A stretch of 64,000 nucleotides of DNA from Nonomuraea helvata (GTDB lineage: Bacteria; Actinomycetota; Actinomycetes; Streptosporangiales; Streptosporangiaceae), in contig NZ_BAAAXV010000001.1 in the NCBI RefSeq assembly GCF_039535785.1, forward strand, positions 2,232,001-2,296,000. Direction: 5' to 3'. The translations under genes and the position numbers were made by a program. Under the pieces are notes generated by a model. It did no database searches. It saw nothing but the letters and a program-made list of their open reading frames with translations, and was not told the origin of the DNA. Position 1 is the stretch's first letter; each line of letters begins with the position of its first letter. Shown here in pieces: positions 29,343 through 37,217 of the stretch.

Positions 29343-30534
29343 CCCTCTCCGGGGCGCCTTCCGCGGGAGCGTGCCGGAGGGAGGATCGCGACGGGAGGAT
29401 GGCGGCGAGGTTCCCGGCGGCGACCAGCACGCCGCCGGTCAGGGCGAGCGCCGTCACCCCGGTGACACCGGCCAGCGGCGCCGCCACGGCCAGCCCGAAC
29501 GGCCGCGACGCGAACGAGATGAGCTGGTCGAACGAGCGCACCCGCCCCAGCGCCTGCTCCGGGATCTCGTCGGCCACCACCGTCTCCCACAGCGGGCTGA
29601 GCAGCCCCAGCCCGAACATCGCCACGAAGTACGCCCCCGCCATCACCGCGGTGGGCGCCGTCACGGCCAGGGCCACCATGGGCAGCAGGTAGCAGGCGGC
29701 GCCGGCCTGGACCACCGCCAGCGGCCTGCGGATGGGCAGCCGAGGAGCGGCCAGCACGCCCAGGACCAGGCCGACCGTGCCGCTCTGCACGATCACCGTC
29801 CAGCTCACCTCGCCGCCGAGCTCCCGCACGGCCGTCACGGGCGCGAGCGTCAGGAACAACCCGGCCATGAAGTGCCACACGCCGTGCGCGAGCGTGCAGG
29901 CCAGGAACCATCGACGTCCCCTGACCTCCCGCCACCCCTCGGCCACGTCCCTGCCGAAGGAGGAGACCTTTCCGGCATGGGGCGCCGCGGGCGTGCGGAT
30001 CCCGCCGAGAGTGAGCGCCGAGCAGGCGAACAGCGCCGCCGTGAGCGCGGCCGCCCAGCCGGGACCGGCGGCCAGCGTGACCGTCCCCGCCAGCGCCGGA
30101 GCGACGACCGCGGACAGGCTGGTGGCCACGCCGATGCGCGCGTTCATCCGCAGCCTGTCCTCGCCGGGCACCACCGCGACCACCAGCCTCGGCACGGCCG
30201 GGCTGCCGAACGCGATGGCCACCCCCGCCACGGCGGACAGCACCGCCAGATCGAGGAGCCGGTTCACGCCGAGCAGCAGTTCCACGGCGATGGCGGCCTG
30301 CGACAGGCACCGGGTCAGGTCGGCGAGCAGCGCGACCCGTTCTGGCCGGATCCGGTCGGCCAGAACCCCGCCCACGGGAAGGAACAGCAGGAGCGGCACC
30401 ATCTCGCTCGCCAGCACGATGCCCAGCGCCCCGCCGTCCCCGGTCGCCCGCAGCACCGCGAGCGTCAGGGTGGTGGGGATGAGCGCGGTGGCGAGCGCGG
30501 ACAGGCACCGCCCGATGAGGAGTCGCTTGATCAC
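29335..30534 (-). CDS. MFS transporter
   Basis: 399 aa with about 12 helices. The MFS loop motif GGVLADRIRPERV follows helix 2 and the second half is symmetrical. It resembles drug-efflux or enterobactin-exporter-like MFS proteins. Start GTG 30534 lies 8 nt after a -10 hexamer, so the mRNA is probably leaderless. It is divergent from a MarR regulator that likely controls it. Confidence 0.92.
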   Translation of the reverse strand: MIKRLLIGRCLSALATALIPTTLTLAVLRATGDGGALGIVLASEMVPLLLFLPVGGVLADRIRPERVALLADLTRCLSQAAIAVELLLGVNRLLDLAVLSAVAGVAIAFGSPAVPRLVVAVVPGEDRLRMNARIGVATSLSAVVAPALAGTVTLAAGPGWAAALTAALFACSALTLGGIRTPAAPHAGKVSSFGRDVAEGWREVRGRRWFLACTLAHGVWHFMAGLFLTLAPVTAVRELGGEVSWTVIVQSGTVGLVLGVLAAPRLPIRRPLAVVQAGAACYLLPMVALAVTAPTAVMAGAYFVAMFGLGLLSPLWETVVADEIPEQALGRVRSFDQLISFASRPFGLAVAAPLAGVTGVTALALTGGVLVAAGNLAAILPSRSSLRHAPAEGAPERVR

Positions 30535-30542
30535 AGGTCAGC

Positions 30543-30572
30543 AGAATATTTCGCCAGCGAATGTTTCGTCAA
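30543..30572 (-). promoter_or_regulatory. MFS promoter with palindromic MarR operator candidate
   Basis: On the minus strand -35 TTGACG (30572-30567) and -10 TATTCT (30548-30543) are 18 nt apart. The palindrome TTCGC-CA-GCGAA (30550-30561) fills the spacer, so a bound repressor would block RNA polymerase. The divergent MarR product is the natural candidate. Confidence 0.7.
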
Positions 30573-30589
30573 CAAAATACTTGCGGCCG

Positions 30590-30595
30590 TATGAT
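30590..30595 (+). promoter_or_regulatory. -10 hexamer TATGAT for leaderless marR-type gene
   Basis: TATGAT ends 7 nt before the ATG at 30603. This chooses that ATG over the earlier ones at 30561 and 30591, which lie upstream of or inside the promoter. Confidence 0.6.
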
Positions 30596-30602
30596 CCGTT
30601 GC

Positions 30603-31088
30603 ATGGAGGACTCGGTCGATCGCCACCTGGCCCGCTGGCGCGGCAGGGCCCCGTTCGACGAGCGGGTGGAGGCGGTCGTGACGCGGATGCAGTTCCTCGT
30701 CAAGCACCTGGCCCACACCAAGGAGGCGGCGCTGAAGGAGGTGGGGATGCAGGACTTCGAGTTCGAGACGCTGCACCGGCTCGTGGCACGCGACGGCTCC
30801 GCGACCCCGTCCGAGCTGGCCGCCGACCTCCTGCTCTCCCCTGCGGGGATGACGGGCCGGCTGGACACCCTGGAGCGATCGGGTCTGGTACGTCGGATAC
30901 GCAGCACGGAGGACCGCCGGCGGGTGGACGTCGAGCTCACCTCCAAGGGCCACGACCTCTGGATGGACGCGATGACGATCCGGGGGCAGGTGGAGGCCGA
31001 CCTGGTGAACGCCCTCCCGCCCGCGGACCAGGCCCTCCTGGACGGCCTGCTCAAACGGCTCCTGGTGAAGGCGGAAGCCGGCCACTGA
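30603..31088 (+). CDS. MarR family transcriptional regulator
   Basis: 161 aa winged-helix regulator: recognition region SELAADLLLSPAGMTGRLDT and wing GLVRRIRSTEDRRRVDVELT. MarR proteins are dimeric repressors released by small ligands, usually acting on a divergent efflux gene, which fits the MFS next door. The start is placed by the -10 hexamer at 30590-30595. Confidence 0.92.
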   Translation: MEDSVDRHLARWRGRAPFDERVEAVVTRMQFLVKHLAHTKEAALKEVGMQDFEFETLHRLVARDGSATPSELAADLLLSPAGMTGRLDTLERSGLVRRIRSTEDRRRVDVELTSKGHDLWMDAMTIRGQVEADLVNALPPADQALLDGLLKRLLVKAEAGH

Positions 31089-31172
31089 CCTCTGCGCCGG
31101 TAATCCGATTGAGCGTGGCAGGCCACCGGTGGTATTCCAGTTCCGTCATTTCCGGCGATTCGGAGGCACTAC

Positions 31173-32303
31173 GTGGCCCCATCCCCCTTCCGCATCGAGG
31201 TGCCCGGCGAGGTGCTGGACGACCTGCGGGCTCGTTTGCGTGCGACCAGGTTCACGGATCGCAGCGGGGCGCAGCCGTGGCAGGCCGGAGCCGACCCCGC
31301 GTACCTGCGGGATCTCGTGGCGTACTGGGCGGAGGGGTTCGACTACCGCGCCCGGGAGGCGGAGCTCAACGCGCTGCCGCACCACCGGGAGCAAGGCCTG
31401 CATTTCGTACGCATCCCCGGGGTCGGTCCCGCGCCCATGCCCATCCTCCTCTGCCATGGATGGCCGAGCAGCTTCCTGGAGATGCTCCCCCTGGCGGCAC
31501 GCCTGTCCGACCCCGCCCGCCACGGCGGCGACCCGGCCGACGCGTTCGACGTCGTGATCCCGTCCATGCCGGGCTTCCTCTACTCCGACCTGCCTGTTGA
31601 GCCCCTCACACGGGCCGCGATGGCGCGTACGCTGCACACGCTGATGACCGACACCCTCGGGTACGAGCGGTACGCCGCCTTCGGCGGCGACATCGGCGGA
31701 GCGGCCATCCAGTGGCTCGGCGCGCTCCATCCCGAGGAGGTGGCCGGGATCCACCTGATCCATCCGCCGTTCCCCGCCTCGCTGGACGAGCCTCCTCTGT
31801 CGGCGGAGGAGCAGGCGTTCGTCGCGGCGGAGGAGGCGTACGACGAGCAGGACGGCGGCTACAGCGCCATCATGGGGACGCGACCCGACACCATCGCCGC
31901 CGCCCTGGTCGACTCACCCGCCGGACTGGCTGCGTGGATAGTCGACAAATATCGGGATTGGAGCGACTGCCACGGCGACGTGGAGTCCCGCTTCGACCGC
32001 GACACCCTGCTCACGATCCTGACGCTGTACTGGGCGACCGGCTCGATCGGCACCTCGTTCAGGCAGTACTACGACTGGGAGCACAACACCCCTCGGCCGC
32101 CGATCACGGTCCCGACGGCCATCACCCTCAGCCACGAACCGGTCATGACCGGCATCCCCCGCTCAATCGCCGAACGAGCCTGCACCGACCTCCGCCACTG
32201 GAGCGAACCTGGACGTGGAGGTCATTTCCTGGCGTTGGAGGAGCCGGAGCTGATGCATCGGGAGCTGACCACGTTCTTCCGCCCTCTCCGCCGCACCTCC
32301 TGA
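31173..32303 (+). CDS. epoxide hydrolase (EHN-domain alpha/beta hydrolase)
   Basis: 376 aa, GTG start with GGAGG upstream. The N-terminal EHN domain (FRIEVPGEVLDDLRARLRAT) is followed by an alpha/beta hydrolase core: HGWPSSFLEM (oxyanion), GGDIGGAAIQWLGALHP (nucleophile Asp) and GGHFLALEEPE (catalytic His). It opens epoxides to diols in the cytoplasm. A functional link to the StyA-like epoxidase 20 kb upstream is possible but the genes are not in one operon. Its 3' end is partly duplicated downstream. Confidence 0.93.
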   Translation: MAPSPFRIEVPGEVLDDLRARLRATRFTDRSGAQPWQAGADPAYLRDLVAYWAEGFDYRAREAELNALPHHREQGLHFVRIPGVGPAPMPILLCHGWPSSFLEMLPLAARLSDPARHGGDPADAFDVVIPSMPGFLYSDLPVEPLTRAAMARTLHTLMTDTLGYERYAAFGGDIGGAAIQWLGALHPEEVAGIHLIHPPFPASLDEPPLSAEEQAFVAAEEAYDEQDGGYSAIMGTRPDTIAAALVDSPAGLAAWIVDKYRDWSDCHGDVESRFDRDTLLTILTLYWATGSIGTSFRQYYDWEHNTPRPPITVPTAITLSHEPVMTGIPRSIAERACTDLRHWSEPGRGGHFLALEEPELMHRELTTFFRPLRRTS

Positions 32304-32411
32304 CCCCGCCGAAGATGCGCCCTCGCCCCGCCGGACGCGCCCAAGCTGCCCCCTCAGCCCGCCACCCCGTCTCCTGACCCCCGCCCAAGCTGCGCCCTCG
32401 CCTCACCGCCC
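32297..32411. repeat. ~74-bp-period repeat covering the epoxide hydrolase stop
   Basis: A block at 32297 beginning CTCCTGACCCCGCC holds the epoxide hydrolase TGA. It recurs at 32371 with few changes (CTCCTGACCCCCGCC then AAGCTGCGCCCTCGCC). A partial third copy (CCAAGCTGCCCCCTC, from 32341) lies between. The rest of the gap to 32514 holds no gene. Confidence 0.75.
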
Positions 32412-32514
32412 CATCCTGGAGCCCAGGCAACGCCGAAGTGCCTGCGGGGCGAGAGCAGCTGGACGCTCGTGCACACGGCACCACACCACACCACGTCAGG
32501 GCATGGGAGACGCG

Positions 32515-33486
32515 CTACCGCCCTGTGCGGCAGGCGACGATGACCTGCACCGTATGCTCCAACGCGTAGGCGGGGTCCGCTCCCCCGCCCTTGACCTGCT
32601 CATCCGCGCTGGCCACAGCCTGGATGGCCCTGGACAGCCCTTCGGGCCCCCACCCGTTCAGCTGCCGCTTGACCCGGTCGACCTTCCACGGCGGCATGCC
32701 GACATGGCTGGCCAGTTGCCCACCCCGAAGGTTGCGCGGCGCGCTGCCGACCTTGGCCAGCGAGCGCAGCCCACCGGCCAGCGCGCTCACCAGCAGGACG
32801 GGAGCGACCCCGGTGCCGAGAGCCCACCGCAACTGCTCCAGCGCGTCGGCCAGGCGGCCCTCGACAGCGGAGTCCGCCACGTTGAAGCCGGTCACCTCGG
32901 CCCGGCCCTTGTGGTAGCGAGCCACGGCGGCCGCGCTGATCGTCTTGTCTTCCGTGTCGAACGCCAGCTGGCTGCAGGCCGCCGCCAGCTCCCGCAGGTC
33001 GTTGCCCACGGCCTCGAGCAACGCCTGGGCCGCGTCGCCGGCGATGCTCCGCCCGGCCCGCTTGAACTCGCCCTTGATGAAGTCGAGCCGCTCCCCTGCC
33101 TTGGTGACCTTGTCAACCGTGACCACCTTGGCCCCGGCCTTCTTCACCCCATCGACCAGCGCCTTCCCCTTCACCCCGCCCGGGTGCGCCAGCACCAGCA
33201 CGGTGTCGTCGGAGGGCTGCTTGGCATAGGCGACGATCTCGGCGATGACCTCCTTCGCCAGATCCTGCGCCGATCGGATCACCACCACGGACCGATCGCC
33301 GAAGAGCGACGGCGAAGTCAGCTGCGTCAGCTCCCCGACACCGACCTTCCCGCCCAGGAGGTCATGCACCTCGGCTGCCGGGTCAGCGGACCGAGCCGCC
33401 GCGACGACACCGCTGACCGCCCGCTCGGCCATCAGCTCCTCATCGCCGAGGACCAGGGTCACAGGTGCTGGATCGGTTCCCGCCAT
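32515..33486 (-). CDS. holA: DNA polymerase III subunit delta
   Basis: 323 aa from ATG 33486 (MAGTDPAPVTLVLGDEELMA). The frame is open for about 100 more codons upstream, but those run through intergenic repeats. The clamp-loader delta layout is visible: an N-terminal domain with LVLGDEELMAERAV, a middle segment DRSVVVIRSAQDLAK, and C-terminal collar GMPPWKVDRVKRQLNGW. Delta opens the beta clamp during loading. comEA-comEC-holA order is widely conserved and is kept here apart from the damaged XRE gene. Confidence 0.94.
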   Translation of the reverse strand: MAGTDPAPVTLVLGDEELMAERAVSGVVAAARSADPAAEVHDLLGGKVGVGELTQLTSPSLFGDRSVVVIRSAQDLAKEVIAEIVAYAKQPSDDTVLVLAHPGGVKGKALVDGVKKAGAKVVTVDKVTKAGERLDFIKGEFKRAGRSIAGDAAQALLEAVGNDLRELAAACSQLAFDTEDKTISAAAVARYHKGRAEVTGFNVADSAVEGRLADALEQLRWALGTGVAPVLLVSALAGGLRSLAKVGSAPRNLRGGQLASHVGMPPWKVDRVKRQLNGWGPEGLSRAIQAVASADEQVKGGGADPAYALEHTVQVIVACRTGR

Positions 33487-33510
33487 GTCAGGAGCATGCC
33501 ACGCGCCGCC

Positions 33511-33567
33511 GACAACCTGGTACTCGAAGGGCCCTTGGAGCACCATCGACAGCCTGGTACTCCCAGG
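33511..33567. promoter_or_regulatory. two direct repeats in holA/XRE intergenic region
   Basis: GACAACCTGGTACTC (33511) and GACAGCCTGGTACTC (33548) recur with a 37-bp period, upstream of the XRE regulator. Placement suggests an operator read by that regulator family, which commonly controls itself and an adjacent reductase gene. Binding is inference. Confidence 0.5.
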
Positions 33568-33593
33568 GACAGGGAGAATGCGCAGGTCGCGCT

Positions 33594-33599
33594 TATGGT
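33594..33599 (+). promoter_or_regulatory. -10 hexamer TATGGT for leaderless XRE gene
   Basis: TATGGT ends 7 nt before the ATG at 33607, with no Shine-Dalgarno between. Confidence 0.45.
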
Positions 33600-33606
33600 G
33601 GTTTGC

Positions 33607-34422
33607 ATGGCAACCGGAAGTGAGCTGGGCGACTACCTGCGTTCCCGGCGTGAGCGCGTCCGTCCGGAGGACGTCGGTCAGCCCGGGGGCGACAGGCGCC
33701 GGGTGCCGGGTCTGCGCCGCGAGGAGGTAGCCCTGCTCGCGGGGATCAGCACCGAGTACTGCCTCCGTCTTGAGCAGGGGCGCGACCGTCACCCTTCAGA
33801 GCAGGTCCTTCACGGCATCGCCCGTGCCTTGCTGCTGGACGGTGACGAGGAGACGTACCTGCGCGAGCTGGCCCGCCCGCCGCGTCCCAGATCGCGAAGG
33901 GCCGCGCGTCCGGCGAAGGTCAGCCCCGGTGTGGAGAGCCTGATCAACAGCTGGACCGCCACTCCCGCCTACGTCCACGGCCCGCACATGGTCACGCTCG
34001 CCGCGAACCCCATGGCGGTCGCCTTGTGCCCGCACTTCGCCGTGGGCGTCAATTCTCTGCGCGCCGCGTTCCTGGAGCAGGAGATGCGCGAGCTCTACCG
34101 CGACTGGGACGGGATGACGGCCAAGGCGCCGCCACCTCAGCAGCGCCAAAGCCCGCCGCCTGCTCGGCTGGACCCCACGCTCCAGCGAAGAGACGGTCAC
34201 GTCGACGGCCGAGAGCCTCCTCCGCCACGGCCTCCTCAGGCAGGCCTGAGGGCATGGGCACCGCGGCCACGCAGAACCACGACCACCTCTCTTTCCCTCT
34301 CACGGCATGGGGAGCCTATGGATACGCGAAATCACGGCTGGTTCCCTTCCCGCCCAGGGCATGGAGGGCATACGGACCACACGAAACCATGCCCACCTCC
34401 CTTCCTTTCCCACGGCATTTGA
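33607..34422 (+). pseudogene. XRE/MmyB-like regulator, 3' truncated and out-of-frame fused
   Basis: The frame encodes 271 aa but only the first ~172 look native. They contain a helix-turn-helix (VPGLRREEVALLAGISTEYC) and the first half of an MmyB-like ligand domain (SPGVESLINSW, NPMAVALCP, ending ELYRDWDGMTAK). Family members continue for about 100 more residues. Here the sequence turns into Pro/Arg-rich, non-homologous text after 34126, because a foreign coding end is read in the wrong frame (see 34127-34249). The DNA-binding half is intact, so a truncated repressor might still be made. Confidence 0.75.
34127..34249 (+). pseudogene. 3' remnant of an NAD-dependent epimerase/reductase gene
   Basis: In the second frame 34127-34249 encodes about 40 residues ending in TGA. 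They include SSAKARRLLGWTPRSSEETV and then STAESLLRHGLL, which matches the C-terminal helix pair of extended SDR epimerases/dihydroflavonol-reductase-like proteins. The start of the gene is missing. It abuts the point where the XRE gene loses homology, so a deletion has joined the two. Identification is by pattern only. Confidence 0.65.
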
Positions 34423-34473
34423 TCTACAGGCCACGCGAAACCACAGCCATCTCCCCTCCCCTCTCCACAACGG
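34268..34473. repeat. 55-bp imperfect tandem repeat, ~3.7 units, including the comEC 3' end
   Basis: Units start at 34268, 34323, 34378 and 34432 (periods 55, 55, 54), each opening with a CACGCGAAACC-like motif followed by a pyrimidine-rich run and GGCATGG. The fourth unit holds the last ten codons and stop of comEC on the minus strand. The others are downstream duplicates. No other gene was seen between 34250 and 34423. Confidence 0.85.
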
Positions 34474-37216
34474 CGAGGTCGCCGGATTTATCGGTCCGGT
34501 AGACACTGGCCCCCAGCCGGTGGAGGAGCGCGAGCGTGGACAGGGCCGGATGGCCGTAGTCGTTGCCGGCCCCCACGCTGATCAACGCGGCCCGCGCGCC
34601 GACGGCCGACAGGAAGGCCGGGGACTGCCTGTTGGATCCGTGGTGCGGGGTCTTGAGGATGTCGGCCCGTACCGCAACCCGCCGCAACAGCTCCTCCTGC
34701 GCCTCCGTCTCCAGGTCGCCGCTCAGCAGGATCGAGCCGGACCGCCAGCGCACGTGGACGACCACGCTGGAGTTGTTGATCTCGCTGCCCTCCCCCTGCC
34801 CGTTCATCTCGCTCTGAGCGGGGTCGGGGCCGAGCACGGTCAGCTCCGACGGACCGAACCGCCAACCCGCCCCTGGCGATGCCGTCCATTCCGGTATGTG
34901 GTGGCGTACCAGTGTGGCCGAGATGTGAGCGCTGGATCGAGCACCGGTCCGTTGCGGGCTGACGACCACGGCTCCCACGCGCCGGTTCCTGAGCACGCCC
35001 GCGAGGCCGTCCACATGGTCGGCATGCGGGTGGGTGAGGATGAGCAGAGGTACGTCGTCAACGCCGACCCTGCGCAGGCACCGGTCCATGACGACCGGAT
35101 CAGGCCCGGTGTCGACCACGACGCCTCGCCCCGGCCCCGCCGCCACGACAAGGCCGTCCCCTTGGCCGACATCGCACATCACCATCAGCCACCCCTTGGG
35201 CGGCCACGAACCGGCGATGGGCCGGATCACCAGCACCGCCACCATGGCGGCACCGGCCACCGTCAGCGCCACCGCCCTCCAGGCCCGCCGCCGCAGGATC
35301 GGGATCGCGACCGCCACCACGACCAGAAGCAATCCCAATCCTGGAAGGCCACCGGGCCATGGCACGGTGGCGAACGGCAGGTTGACCGCCCAGCGGGCCA
35401 CCGTGACGATCCACCCGACCGCGTAACCGGCCGGAATCACCAGAAGCCTGGCGCCTCCGGGCCATACGGGCGCCACCAGGGCGGCACCGAACCCGAGCAG
35501 CGTCGCAGGCGCCACCGCCGGAGCCACGAGCAGGTTGGCGACCACCGCGACGGGGGTCAGTTGTCCCGCCATCAGCACGAGAACGGGCGTCACCGCCATC
35601 TGCGCGGCCACCGGCACAGCGACAGCCTCGGCCATCCAACGCGGCAACCCATACGCCCTTCTGGAAGCGTCGCCGCCACCCGATGACCCATACGCCCCTT
35701 TGGAAGCGCCGCCGCCCGATGACCCATCTCTCTCTGAGGTGGTGGTCCCGCCCTTGGGCGGCGACAAGCGATCGCGCCAGCGTGGGGCGAGAACGAGGAT
35801 GCCCGCGGTTGCCGCGACCGAGAGGGCGAAGCCGTACGAGCGGGCCAGCTCGGGAGCGAACAGCACCAAGAGGAGGACCGTTGCCGACAGAGCCGCCAGA
35901 CCGTCCTTCGAGCGGCCTGTGCCCAGCGCGATGGCGGCGGCCAGGCCCATGAGGAGGGCACGTAGGACACTCGGCGACGGGCGGGCGACCACGGCGAAGG
36001 CGAGCATCGCGATAGCCGCGAAGACAGCTCTCAGAGGGAGCGGGAGCCCGAGGAGGCGAGACAGGGCAAGGGTGGCGCCTGCCACGATTGCCAGGTTTGC
36101 ACCGCTTACGGCGTTCAAGTGGCGGCTCAGTCCTGCCTCCTTGAGGTCGGCTGTCACTTGAGGGTCCATGCGTGAGACATCACCGACGACCAAACCCGGC
36201 AGGAGTCCTCGCTGATCGGCGGGAAGGTCGTCGGCGGCGGCTCGCAAGCCCGACCTGAGGGTGCCCGCCGCCGCCTGGAGGCCGGACGGGGCTGTCAGGA
36301 CCCGGGGGCGACCCTGCACCAGGAGGATGGCTGCAACGAGATCGCCAGGGTTCGGCCTGGCCAGGCGGCCGGTGACCTCAATGTGCTGGCTGGGAAGAAA
36401 GGCGCTCCAGTCGTGTCCGCTGGCGAAGACGGTGATGGGGACGTTGACGGACTCTCGGGTGCGGGCCGTTTGAATGAGCTCCAGGGTGGCTGGGATCACG
36501 TAGCTCTCTTGGTTGAAGTGGCCGCCTCTGCTCGCTCTCCGCTTGGGGTCGTCTGTCAGGGCGATCTGGGCGGTTACAGAGGTGTTCCTCTTGGCCAGGT
36601 CGGCCGCTGGGCCGGTGCTCAGGGCGTGGACCCGGAAGGCGACCGACGCCGAGGCCGCAGCGGCACAGATGAGCATGGCAATGGCGATGTTGCGCCATGG
36701 GGCCGGGAGAGCCGATCGCCGTGCCTCCCGTTGAAGTCCAGATAGCCGGCACCCATGCCAAGGGAGTCGGTCCCCGAGCCAAGCAAATCGGCGCCTGAGC
36801 CAACGGAGTCGGTCCGCGGGCCAAGGGTGCCGATGCCCAAGCCAGCGGCCCCGATACATGAGCCGAGTTGGCTGGTCGGCGAGTCTCGTTGGCCCGGTCA
36901 CGGACTGGTCGCGCGACGGTATGGACCGGGCGCGCCAGGCTACGACCGTCGCGGCCAGGGCCGCGGATATGGCGACGATCAGGCCTGTGCGGGCAGAGCA
37001 GCCGAGTAGCGTCAGGGCGCCCGCCCAGGCGGCGAGCGCGGGCAGGATGAGTGGCCAGGCATGTTCACGCTTGTCGCCGCCCTGGTCGGTGCTGACTCCG
37101 CCCGCCTGTTCGGTGGGGATTCCCCCGGCCTGGCCGATTCGCGCTCCGCCGGCCCGGCTGGGGCGGACTGGGGTGGCCTGATCTGCGCGGGTGTCACTGG
37201 TGCGCGGAATAGCCAT
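34424..37216 (-). CDS. comEC: ComEC/Rec2 DNA-uptake channel protein with repeat expansions
   Basis: 930 aa, longer than the usual 750-850. N-terminal helices, a DUF4131 region, the Competence domain with about ten helices (QRGLLPGLVVGDVSRMD, LNAVSGANLAIVAG) and a C-terminal metallo-beta-lactamase domain (DVGQGDGLVV, LTHPHADHVDG, LKTPHHGSNRQ). It forms the inner-membrane channel for transforming DNA. Three hydrophilic stretches are tandem repeats: octads at about 21-47, heptads at 114-155, and a Gly/Ser-rich pair at about 499-523. All lie outside conserved motifs. It begins 1 nt after comEA. Confidence 0.93.
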   Translation of the reverse strand: MAIPRTSDTRADQATPVRPSRAGGARIGQAGGIPTEQAGGVSTDQGGDKREHAWPLILPALAAWAGALTLLGCSARTGLIVAISAALAATVVAWRARSIPSRDQSVTGPTRLADQPTRLMYRGRWLGHRHPWPADRLRWLRRRFAWLGDRLPWHGCRLSGLQREARRSALPAPWRNIAIAMLICAAAASASVAFRVHALSTGPAADLAKRNTSVTAQIALTDDPKRRASRGGHFNQESYVIPATLELIQTARTRESVNVPITVFASGHDWSAFLPSQHIEVTGRLARPNPGDLVAAILLVQGRPRVLTAPSGLQAAAGTLRSGLRAAADDLPADQRGLLPGLVVGDVSRMDPQVTADLKEAGLSRHLNAVSGANLAIVAGATLALSRLLGLPLPLRAVFAAIAMLAFAVVARPSPSVLRALLMGLAAAIALGTGRSKDGLAALSATVLLLVLFAPELARSYGFALSVAATAGILVLAPRWRDRLSPPKGGTTTSERDGSSGGGASKGAYGSSGGGDASRRAYGLPRWMAEAVAVPVAAQMAVTPVLVLMAGQLTPVAVVANLLVAPAVAPATLLGFGAALVAPVWPGGARLLVIPAGYAVGWIVTVARWAVNLPFATVPWPGGLPGLGLLLVVVAVAIPILRRRAWRAVALTVAGAAMVAVLVIRPIAGSWPPKGWLMVMCDVGQGDGLVVAAGPGRGVVVDTGPDPVVMDRCLRRVGVDDVPLLILTHPHADHVDGLAGVLRNRRVGAVVVSPQRTGARSSAHISATLVRHHIPEWTASPGAGWRFGPSELTVLGPDPAQSEMNGQGEGSEINNSSVVVHVRWRSGSILLSGDLETEAQEELLRRVAVRADILKTPHHGSNRQSPAFLSAVGARAALISVGAGNDYGHPALSTLALLHRLGASVYRTDKSGDLAVVERGGEMAVVSRGL
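35648..35722 (-). repeat. 39/36-bp in-frame duplication in comEC loop
   Basis: Two units starting at 35648 and 35687 share CCCATACGCCC and most following bases. On the minus strand they encode SSGGG-ASKGAYG and SSGGGDASRRAYG in a loop of the Competence domain. Confidence 0.85.
36752..36877 (-). repeat. six 21-bp in-frame repeats in comEC
   Basis: Units begin every 21 nt at 36752, 36773, 36794, 36815, 36836 and 36857, each with a GCC(A/G)A core. On the minus strand they encode heptads such as YRGRWLG, DRLRWLR, RRFAWLG and DRLPWHG, residues about 114-155, a basic and Trp-rich cytoplasmic or periplasmic stretch. Confidence 0.88.
37076..37156 (-). repeat. 24-bp in-frame repeats at comEC N-terminus
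   Basis: Residues 21-47 read RAGGARIG, QAGGIPTE, QAGGVSTD, QGG, i.e. three octads and part of a fourth ahead of the first membrane helix. Confidence 0.75.
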
Positions 37217-37217
37217 G

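Noticed and set aside
32503..33606. Upstream extension of the XRE frame
   Set aside because: Antisense to holA. The native helix-turn-helix protein begins at ATG 33607.
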